A DNA stretch of 7,996 bases from assembly GCA_020355945.1 (NCBI GenBank), contig CP070627.1, forward strand, positions 1,334,541 through 1,342,536, written 5' to 3'. Below the pieces are notes generated by a model, which ran no database searches, had not been told where the DNA came from, and worked only from the letters and a program-made list of their open reading frames with translations. Positions 1 to 5,348 of this stretch are shown piece by piece. Numbering within the stretch: position 1 is the stretch's first letter; every line of letters begins with the position of its first letter. The DNA comes from Candidatus Aminicenantota bacterium. Lineage in GTDB: Bacteria; Acidobacteriota; Aminicenantia; UBA2199. The translations under genes and the position numbers were made by a program.

Positions 1-2556
1 CACAGCGGGGTACCCTATTTCAAAAAATCCTTCAGCTTTGATGAATTCTGTTATAATGGTGAAAACCCCGATCTGAAGAACTATATCGATTATTTAATAT
101 CCGGTGTCGGGAATAAAATACCCCTGCTTCAATTTAACCGTTCGGCTTTGCGGGTGAAATGGTTCAAGCAAAATTACCCGGGTTCCCTAAACATATACCT
201 GGTCAGGAATCCCCGCGACCAGTGGCAATCCTACGCAGAATTATACAAACGTACCAATTACAACGGATTCTTTTTGATGGACCTGATCACTGCCAGTATG
301 AATAAAGATAAAAACGATTTCCTGGTCCTGCCGGATCATTTACCGCTCTTTCATTACAATAATGAGCAGCAGGATAAAGAAAATAATTTTTACCAGGTGG
401 TATTGGATAGTTATTCGCAAGAAGAAAAATACCTTATTTTCTATTACACCTGGTTTAAAGCACTGGTGGAAAATGTGTTGAATGCGGATTTTATCCTCAA
501 TATCAATTTATTATCTAAGGAATCATCCTATCAAAAAAAAGTAATCAAATTTCTAAAAGAACAGGGAGTCCGTGATATTGACTTTAAAGATGCCAGGATA
601 CCAGGATATTCTCTATATTCCCTTGCCCCGGAAACCATGGCCACTATCGAAGGAGAGGTTCAAAACCTGTTGATTCAATCATTGACCGAAGATCAAATCA
701 ATGGCTTTTTCCAGGAAATGTCCCGGGAGGATAAAGGTTATTTCCAGTTTAAAAAAGAGGACTTTATACGAATCGGGAAAGAAAAAAATAAAGGCGGTGC
801 GGATATCCGGGAAAAGACCATTGAAAAATTTGAAAAAATGATTTTATCGTTCGCGGAGGAATGGTCCAGGCAAATCGAAACAAACAAAAAATCGGAAAAC
901 CTGGTGAACCAAAAAGACCTGGTGATTGTTAAAAAAGACGAAGAACTGCAAAACAAAGACCTCCTGTTGCTAGAAAAAGATGAACGATTAATGCAAAAAG
1001 ATGAAATTATTGTCGAGAAGGACCAGTTGATTGTTAGGAAAGACGGGGAATTGCAAAACAAAGACCTCCTGCTGTTAGAAAAAGATGAACAATTAAAGCA
1101 AAAAGATGGAATTATTGCCGAAAAGGACCAGGTGATTTTTAAGAAAGACGAGGAACTGCAAAACAAAGATCTCCTGTTGCTAGAAAAAGATAAGATCATC
1201 GCGGAAAAAGACCGGTTAATTTTTAAGGAAGACGGAGAACTGCAGCGGAAGCTCCTCTTGTTGGCAAAGAAAAGTGAGAGACTGAAACAAAGAGAGGAGA
1301 TTATTGCTGAAAAAGATCTCCGGTTGGCAGAATTGAAGGAACAACTAAAGCAAAAAGACAGGATCATCAACCGGAATAGTTTACGGCTTTCTGAAACAGA
1401 AGAACAGTTGATGCAAATGGAACATGAATTGAGGAAAATCCGCCGCAGCTATACCTACCGCATCGGTAGAGTGATTGTATTCCCGGTAAAAGTCGTAAAA
1501 AGATTAATGTCAAAGTCTTTACGAGTAAGGGGAAGAAAAGGATTTTCCCATTATATGGAAAAACCTGTTTCGATTTCTCCCGGGAAATATGAAAAAAAGA
1601 TTAACCTTTCAAACCAGTTAAATATCAAATTTGGCCGGCATCGAAGCGGATGGGCCTACGCAGTCCGGAAATTAAGCGTGTTACATAATCCCAAAGGTGC
1701 TCTACTTGACTCCTTTATAGAGAGAACCTTTTGCTGGAACCCGGAGGGAGTTAAGCCTCATTTGCAGCCCTGGATCGGCTTTATTCATGTGCCGCCTGAA
1801 ATGCCCCGCTGGTTCAGCGATAAGCAAGCCAGTGAAGTCATTTTTAACTCCGAAGCCTGGAAAAAAAGCCTGCCTTATTGCAACGGGTTATTTACCCTAT
1901 CGGAATATCACCAAAAATACCTGGAAACCAGGTGGGATATCCCGGTCAATGCATTGGTTCACCCCACTGAATTTCCTGCGAATAAATGGACATGGGAGAA
2001 ATTTACAGCGAATAATGACAAAAAAATCGTCCAGGTGGGATGGTGGTTAAGGAAACTTCATGCGATTTACCAATTGCCACTGCCCAAAACCCAATACAAA
2101 AAAGTATTTTTAAGCGTTAAGCACAAAAATTTACCGAATTTGCTCAAAAAGGAGAGAGAAATTTTGTTAAATGAAGGCACCTTTAACGATGATATGTACG
2201 AAACAGCCGAAACCGTCACCTATCTTCCCAATAGTGACTATGATAAACTCCTGGGTGAAAATATTGTTTTCATTTGTTTGTATGACGCCAGCGCCAATAA
2301 TACAATAATTGAATGTATTGCCAGGAACACACCGATTTTAATCAATCCCCTGGAAGCGGTTAAAGAATACCTGGGAGATGATTACCCCCTGTATTATAAC
2401 TCCCTTGAAGAAGCAGCGGAAAAAGCCGCAAATTTTGATCTGATCTATAAAACCCACCAGTATTTAGTTAATCACTCCATCAAACCTAAGTTAACCGGCC
2501 AGTATTTTTTAGAGAGTTTTGCTAATTCGCCCATCTACAGTAATTTAACCACATAG
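1..2556 (+). CDS. Sulfotransferase-like / coiled-coil / GT-B glycosyltransferase fusion protein (5' end outside window)
   Basis: The frame is open from base 1, so the gene starts upstream; the TTG at 148 is an internal codon. 851 residues are visible (numbered from base 1). Residues about 45-210 look like the second half of a PAPS-dependent sulfotransferase: FNRSALR is followed by LVRNPRDQWQSY, where Arg69 and Ser77 have the R-x7-S spacing of the 3'-phosphate-binding motif. The 5' P-loop would lie upstream. Residues about 260-480 are a charged coiled coil with tandem heptad repeats, ending in RRSYTYRIGRVIVFP, a type of segment often seen before glycan-enzyme domains. Residues 533-851 form a GT-B-like domain: PWIGFIHVPP, then a Rossmann-like VQVGWWLRKLH, then a donor-site-like block ASANNTIIECIARNTP and EYLG. 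There is no signal peptide or membrane segment in view, so it is probably cytosolic, acting on an envelope or exported glycan. The next gene is a paralogue of the C-terminal domain. Donor and acceptor are unknown; the sulfotransferase call rests on a partial domain. Confidence 0.8.
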   Translation, partial: HSGVPYFKKSFSFDEFCYNGENPDLKNYIDYLISGVGNKIPLLQFNRSALRVKWFKQNYPGSLNIYLVRNPRDQWQSYAELYKRTNYNGFFLMDLITASMNKDKNDFLVLPDHLPLFHYNNEQQDKENNFYQVVLDSYSQEEKYLIFYYTWFKALVENVLNADFILNINLLSKESSYQKKVIKFLKEQGVRDIDFKDARIPGYSLYSLAPETMATIEGEVQNLLIQSLTEDQINGFFQEMSREDKGYFQFKKEDFIRIGKEKNKGGADIREKTIEKFEKMILSFAEEWSRQIETNKKSENLVNQKDLVIVKKDEELQNKDLLLLEKDERLMQKDEIIVEKDQLIVRKDGELQNKDLLLLEKDEQLKQKDGIIAEKDQVIFKKDEELQNKDLLLLEKDKIIAEKDRLIFKEDGELQRKLLLLAKKSERLKQREEIIAEKDLRLAELKEQLKQKDRIINRNSLRLSETEEQLMQMEHELRKIRRSYTYRIGRVIVFPVKVVKRLMSKSLRVRGRKGFSHYMEKPVSISPGKYEKKINLSNQLNIKFGRHRSGWAYAVRKLSVLHNPKGALLDSFIERTFCWNPEGVKPHLQPWIGFIHVPPEMPRWFSDKQASEVIFNSEAWKKSLPYCNGLFTLSEYHQKYLETRWDIPVNALVHPTEFPANKWTWEKFTANNDKKIVQVGWWLRKLHAIYQLPLPKTQYKKVFLSVKHKNLPNLLKKEREILLNEGTFNDDMYETAETVTYLPNSDYDKLLGENIVFICLYDASANNTIIECIARNTPILINPLEAVKEYLGDDYPLYYNSLEEAAEKAANFDLIYKTHQYLVNHSIKPKLTGQYFLESFANSPIYSNLTT
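946..1344 (+). repeat. Tandem in-frame coiled-coil repeats (105, 105, 84 and 105 bp)
   Basis: Four consecutive units lie inside the first gene: 946-1050, 1051-1155, 1156-1239 and 1240-1344. Units 1-3 begin with LQNKDLLLLEKD and carry the recurring pattern (L/I)xxKDxx. A full unit is 35 residues, exactly five heptads. Unit 3 is 28 residues and lacks exactly one heptad; unit 4 has diverged (it begins LQRKLLLL). Weaker heptads extend on both sides, about 904-1420. The repeats are clear at DNA level as well as protein level, so recent duplication with slippage is likely. The product would be an extended rod that separates the two enzyme domains or drives oligomerisation. Confidence 0.9.
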
Positions 2557-2580
2557 GAATTTTTATTTTTTATGCGGCTT

Positions 2581-2609
2581 TTGAGACTATTACTTAAAGA
2601 TGATACATT
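2581..2609 (+). promoter_or_regulatory. Possible sigma70-type promoter for the stand-alone glycosyltransferase gene
   Basis: TTGAGA at 2581-2586 and TACATT at 2604-2609 are separated by 17 bp. The -35 box matches the consensus at 5 of 6 positions, but the -10 only at 4 of 6. Transcription would begin near 2616 and include the GC-rich hairpin at 2629-2643 in the leader. Read-through from the preceding gene is an equally reasonable source of transcript. Confidence 0.3.
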
Positions 2610-2628
2610 GTTGCCGCCCTTATAGGCT

Positions 2629-2643
2629 CCCCGCGCCGCGGGG
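2629..2643 (+). other. GC-only perfect palindrome / hairpin between the two glycosyltransferase genes
   Basis: CCCCGCG, a single C, then CGCGGGG form a perfect 7-bp inverted repeat (in RNA, a six-pair stem with a GCC loop). It stands out in an otherwise AT-rich 132-bp spacer. The following bases are TAATTTAAAC, not a T run, so it is not a standard intrinsic terminator. It could be an attenuating or stabilising mRNA hairpin. The rest of the spacer (2557-2628) is T-rich with no other structure seen. Confidence 0.5.
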
Positions 2644-2675
2644 TAATTTAAACATTGAACCATACATGCCAACGC

Positions 2676-2680
2676 AAGGA
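2676..2680 (+). promoter_or_regulatory. Ribosome binding site that fixes the start at 2689
   Basis: AAGGA lies 8 nt before the ATG at 2689. The in-frame ATG at 2716 has no comparable site. The ATG at 2694 is in another frame and closes at a TGA at 2745, so 2689 is the best start. Confidence 0.65.
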
Positions 2681-2688
2681 AAAGAAAA

Positions 2689-3699
2689 ATGATATGGAAA
2701 AACCTGGTCAACTATATGAATATCCTGGACAGGACGAAGAGGTATGAAAAGAAAATAGATCTTTCTACCCAATTGGGAGGATTTTACGGCCAACACAGGA
2801 GTGGTTGGCCTTATGTACTGTCACTTTTAAAGAAACTGCACAAGTGCGGAGGAATCCTCTTGGATTCCTTTATTGAAAGAACCTTTTGTTGGCACCCGGA
2901 AGGCCCGCGACCTCACCAGCAGCCCTGGATCGGTTTTATTCATGTCCCCCCCAATGTTCCCAAATGGTTCCAGTATGAACAGTCCAATGATTATATATTT
3001 AACACTCCATACTGGCAAGAGAGTTTTCCCCTTTGCCGGGGGCTATTTACCCTCTCCCGCTGGCACAAAAAAAGCCTGGAAAAGAAATTGGATATTCCTA
3101 TCAATCATTTGATCTTTCCTACAGAGATTCCCCGTTTAAAATGGAATGCAAAGAAATTTACCGCCAACCGGGAGAAAAAGATCATCCAGGTCGGGTGGTG
3201 GCTGCGAAAACTCCATACCATCTTCCAATTGCCCACCCAAAAATATAAGAAAATATTTTTGAAAGTCACCCATGCGGACCTGGACAGTTTAATGAAAAAA
3301 GAGCGGGAGATTTTAATCCGGGAGGGACAATTTGACGAGAAAATGTATGAAACGGTTCAACAGGTGGTATATGTCCCCCACAGCCACTATGATAAACTGC
3401 TGTCGGAAAATCTTGTTATTATCAACCTCTATGACTCCAGTGCCAATAATACGGTTATTGAATGTATCGCCCGGAATACTCCCCTCCTGGTCAATCCCAT
3501 CGAACCCGTGATTGAATACCTTGGCAAGGATTATCCCTTCTATTTCTCTTCCCTGGAAGAAGCTGCCCATAAAGCGGAAGATTTCCACCTGGTGTATCAA
3601 ACCCATCAATATTTATTCAATCATTCTATAAAAGAAAAATTAAAAGGAGATTATTTCCTGGAGAGTTTTGTAAATTCGGAGATATACCAGTGTTTATAA
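2689..3699 (+). CDS. Stand-alone GT-B-like glycosyltransferase, paralogue of the upstream fusion's C-terminal domain
   Basis: 336 residues, no signal peptide or membrane segment, probably cytosolic. From residue 21 (KKIDLS) to the end it aligns almost without gaps to residues 533-851 of the preceding gene. Identity is roughly 60% by eye, with blocks far higher, such as LLDSFIERTFCW and QPWIGFIHVPP. The N-terminal half would be the acceptor-side domain. The C-terminal half has IIQVGWWLRKLH (Rossmann-like start) and the donor-site-like stretch YDSSANNTVIECIARNTP at residues 248-265, followed by EYLGKDYP. The pattern fits the glycosyltransferase group 1/4 superfamily; sugar and acceptor cannot be read. 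The first about 20 residues do not match the paralogue in frame. The gene lies 132 bp after the fusion gene in the same direction, so the pair probably serves one glycan pathway. Confidence 0.78.
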   Translation: MIWKNLVNYMNILDRTKRYEKKIDLSTQLGGFYGQHRSGWPYVLSLLKKLHKCGGILLDSFIERTFCWHPEGPRPHQQPWIGFIHVPPNVPKWFQYEQSNDYIFNTPYWQESFPLCRGLFTLSRWHKKSLEKKLDIPINHLIFPTEIPRLKWNAKKFTANREKKIIQVGWWLRKLHTIFQLPTQKYKKIFLKVTHADLDSLMKKEREILIREGQFDEKMYETVQQVVYVPHSHYDKLLSENLVIINLYDSSANNTVIECIARNTPLLVNPIEPVIEYLGKDYPFYFSSLEEAAHKAEDFHLVYQTHQYLFNHSIKEKLKGDYFLESFVNSEIYQCL

Positions 3700-3706
3700 A
3701 TATTTT

Positions 3707-3734
3707 GTAGAGACGCATTGAATGCGTTTCATAC
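3707..3734. repeat. Dispersed-repeat-like imperfect palindrome (GTAGAGACGC type)
   Basis: GTAGAGACGCATT at 3707-3719, a single G, then AATGCGTTTC plus a bulged A and TAC form a 13-pair stem with one G:T mismatch. It starts 7 bp after the stop of the glycosyltransferase gene. The arms resemble short GTAGAGACGC...GCGTCTCTAC palindromes that I recall being scattered between genes in several bacterial phyla (REP/MITE-like). Only one copy is in this window, so repeat status is inferred. It could also act as a 3' mRNA-end hairpin, but no T run follows. Confidence 0.5.
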
Positions 3735-3781
3735 CAGTTGGACTGGAAACCCTTCTGATGGGGCCCCTGGCCGCCGAAGGC
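3734..3781. other. Cluster of small palindromes in the spacer
   Basis: Three structures follow the GTAGAGACGC hairpin closely. CCAGT-TGG-ACTGG (3734-3746) is a perfect 5-bp stem with a 3-nt loop. GGGGCCCC (3760-3767) is a perfect 8-bp palindrome. GCC-GAA-GGC (3773-3781) is a short stem. The segment is more GC-rich than the AT-rich DNA on each side and may be part of one small repetitive element of roughly 75 bp. No coding frame was found in it. Confidence 0.35.
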
Positions 3782-3798
3782 AATATTTAGTTTAGGAC

Positions 3799-3827
3799 TT
3801 GAAAAGTTCTATTATTTTGTGTAGAAT
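3799..3827 (+). promoter_or_regulatory. Sigma70-like promoter of the TPR protein gene
   Basis: TTGAAA (3799-3804) and TAGAAT (3822-3827) are separated by 17 bp; each box matches the consensus at 5 of 6 positions. The predicted start is near 3834, giving a leader of about 45 nt before the start codon at 3878. A similar promoter lies before the efflux operon (5167-5195). Confidence 0.6.
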
Positions 3828-3865
3828 AGTGTTTTTAGAATAAATGTAAAACTAAACGAAAAATG

Positions 3866-3871
3866 AAGGAG
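3866..3871 (+). promoter_or_regulatory. Ribosome binding site that decides the TPR protein start
   Basis: AAGGAG lies 6 nt before the ATG at 3878. It sits just inside the reading frame that would begin at the in-frame ATG at 3863, which has no purine-rich site of its own. This favours translation from 3878, which also gives a normal signal peptide. Confidence 0.75.
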
Positions 3872-3877
3872 AAGACG

Positions 3878-5071
3878 ATGAAAAAAGTATTGTTGGTCAT
3901 ACTGTCTTTAGGGTTGGTTGTTCTTCCTTGTTTATTTGGTCAGACCAAGGCGGACAGGGAAGTGAAGCGGACGCAGGACTTTATTGCCGCCACTACCCAG
4001 AAGGGTACCGCCAAAATAAACGCCTTAAAGGCGTATATCAAAGAATTTCCCGAAACCACTTCCCGTTGGACCAGGTTGGCTCATTACCACCTGGCTATCG
4101 GCTACTTTGAGCTCAAAGACTATGGCAAGTCAGTGGAATATGCCAATAAGACCTTAAAAATAGGCTCCCTGGAACCGGGGGAAGAAGGGAGGCTGCTCCT
4201 GGTTATTGCCAATTGTTACGGTGTGAAAAGCGCCTCTATTTTTAACCAGGATAAAGCAGTGCAATATGCAGATAAAGCGATTTCCTTTTCCCAGTCCCAT
4301 CAATTAAATGATGTGCTTGCCGAAGCCAAAAAATTGAAAAGACAACTGTCCGGTCCACCACCTAAAAAAGTAACCCCTGAACAACAGATTAAAATGCATT
4401 ATTCCGACGGGGATTTTGCGGCTGCTATTTCCTATTATCAAAAATTAGGCGCAGCAGATAAAGCTAATCCTGAAATCCATAAGACCTATGCCAATGCGTT
4501 GTTTAAAGCCAATCGCCTGGACTCTGCATTGAAAGAATTTAAAGCCCTTTATTCCAAAGAAAAAAAAGCCATTTTTGCGCTTCGCATTGCAGATGTTTAT
4601 GCTAAAAAAGCCCAACGAAATAAAGCACTCTACGACTCTGCTGTAAATTACTATCTTGAAGCCAGTGTGCTTTACGGTAAGGAAGGCAATGCCAACAACC
4701 AGAAAATCGCCTATCAAAAAGCAGAATTCCAATTGTTCGAAAAGTACGGTTTCAACCAAAAAGTAAAAGCATTGGCAGCCCAGCAAAAAAAGAGCCAGGC
4801 TTCTGCTGAAAAGAATGCATCACAAATCCGACGGGCAAAATATGAATTACGAAAACTCCAGCGACAAATTGAAAGGGAATATCCCGATATAGACCCACCA
4901 TCCTACATGACGGATAAAGTAAAGGAATTGCAGAAAAAAATTGCAGCCCTGGAATCCGGTGTTACCTCCGAGGCCACTGATGAAGCAGCAAAACTGGAAG
5001 AAGAAAAGAAACGAATCCAACAAGAATTGAAAGACCTATTGGCAAAAGTAAAAAAACAACTGGGCGCATAA
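3878..5071 (+). CDS. Exported TPR-repeat protein with C-terminal coiled coil
   Basis: 397 residues from the ATG at 3878. Residues 1-21 (MKKVLLVILSLGLVVLPCLF) form a signal peptide: two Lys, a hydrophobic core, then a polar stretch. The Cys at 18 is preceded by Pro and lacks a good lipobox, so a lipoprotein is unlikely; cleavage near residues 21-26 is expected. Residues about 25-155 and 170-290 are helical-repeat regions. They hold TPR-like pairs around YHLAIGYFELKDYGKSVEYANK, GDFAAAISYYQKL and YANALFKANRLDSALKEF. Residues 160-168 (PPPKKVTPE) look like a linker between two TPR blocks. Residues about 300-395 are charged and predicted coiled coil, rich in Lys, Glu and Gln. The likely place is the periplasm, with a scaffold role; no enzyme motif is visible. 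It has its own promoter and a 277-bp gap to the efflux genes, so a functional link to them is only possible. Specific function not recognised. Confidence 0.8.
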   Translation: MKKVLLVILSLGLVVLPCLFGQTKADREVKRTQDFIAATTQKGTAKINALKAYIKEFPETTSRWTRLAHYHLAIGYFELKDYGKSVEYANKTLKIGSLEPGEEGRLLLVIANCYGVKSASIFNQDKAVQYADKAISFSQSHQLNDVLAEAKKLKRQLSGPPPKKVTPEQQIKMHYSDGDFAAAISYYQKLGAADKANPEIHKTYANALFKANRLDSALKEFKALYSKEKKAIFALRIADVYAKKAQRNKALYDSAVNYYLEASVLYGKEGNANNQKIAYQKAEFQLFEKYGFNQKVKALAAQQKKSQASAEKNASQIRRAKYELRKLQRQIEREYPDIDPPSYMTDKVKELQKKIAALESGVTSEATDEAAKLEEEKKRIQQELKDLLAKVKKQLGA

Positions 5072-5101
5072 ATCCTGCTGGCCTGGCTTTAATAAAGGGC
5101 A

Positions 5102-5121
5102 CAAAGGGGCTCGCCTCTTTG
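5102..5121 (+). terminator. Possible 3'-end hairpin after the TPR gene (no T run)
   Basis: CAAAGGGGC-TC-GCCTCTTTG forms a 9-bp arm pair with one G:T, about 30 nt after the stop codon. It is followed by GAAAATATC rather than a T tract, so it is a weak intrinsic terminator candidate and may instead be an mRNA-stabilising stem. A second small stem, CTTTA-A-TAAAG, lies at 5087-5097. Confidence 0.3.
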
Positions 5122-5166
5122 AAAATATCACCAAAAGAAGCAGTGGATTCCGGAGTTTTTTATGGG

Positions 5167-5195
5167 TTGAAAAGCTTGGCAAAAAATGGTATTAT
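5167..5195 (+). promoter_or_regulatory. Sigma70-like promoter of the RND efflux operon
   Basis: TTGAAA (5167-5172) and TATTAT (5190-5195) are separated by 17 bp; both boxes match the consensus at 5 of 6 positions. Transcription would begin near 5202, where a short CTAG-G-CTAG palindrome (5197-5205) lies. The leader to the start codon at 5349 would be about 147 nt. No regulator gene is in view, so control of the pump cannot be assigned. Confidence 0.55.
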
Positions 5196-5205
5196 TCTAG
5201 GCTAG

Positions 5206-5338
5206 CGCACCCTGTTTACAGAGGATTAACCGCTTAAAAAATTGATGTTTTATTTATAACTATTTTTTTACTTTTGCGTATAACACATGTTAACCCAATG
5301 GCTGGTAGGGTACAAGGCTGAAGGACAAAAAACAGTTT
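5206..5338 (+). other. Long 5' leader of the efflux operon, T-rich, no recognised riboswitch
   Basis: This stretch between the predicted transcript start and the ribosome binding site is AT-rich, with a T-rich run at about 5248-5275. A 12-bp inverted repeat TAACA-CA-TGTTA lies at 5281-5292. I see no known riboswitch pattern and no open frame with a plausible start. The palindrome could be an operator, but such a short one is not rare by chance. Confidence 0.3.
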
Positions 5339-5343
5339 AGGAG
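5339..5343 (+). promoter_or_regulatory. Ribosome binding site of the adaptor gene
   Basis: AGGAG lies 5 nt before the ATG at 5349 and supports that start. Confidence 0.7.
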
Positions 5344-5348
5344 TAAGA

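Noticed and set aside
148..150. TTG as start of the first gene
   Set aside because: The same frame is open to base 1 and the upstream residues (QFNRSA) continue the sulfotransferase-like pattern, so this is an internal Leu codon.
946..1344. CRISPR-like array
   Set aside because: The repeats are contiguous, in frame and have no spacers; they encode heptads of a coiled coil.
738..1370. Open frame of 210 codons on the minus strand
   Set aside because: It is the antisense shadow of the coiled-coil repeats. Its Ser/Phe-rich low-complexity product mirrors the Lys/Asp/Leu heptads on the + strand.
3786..3856. Inverted repeat TTTAGTTT / AAACTAAA flanking the TPR promoter
   Set aside because: Short, AT-only apart from one base, and 55 bp apart. 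Likely chance in AT-rich DNA, and one arm lies outside the predicted transcript.
3863..3865. ATG at 3863 as start of the TPR protein
   Set aside because: The only good ribosome binding site (3866-3871) lies downstream of it and is well placed for the ATG at 3878.
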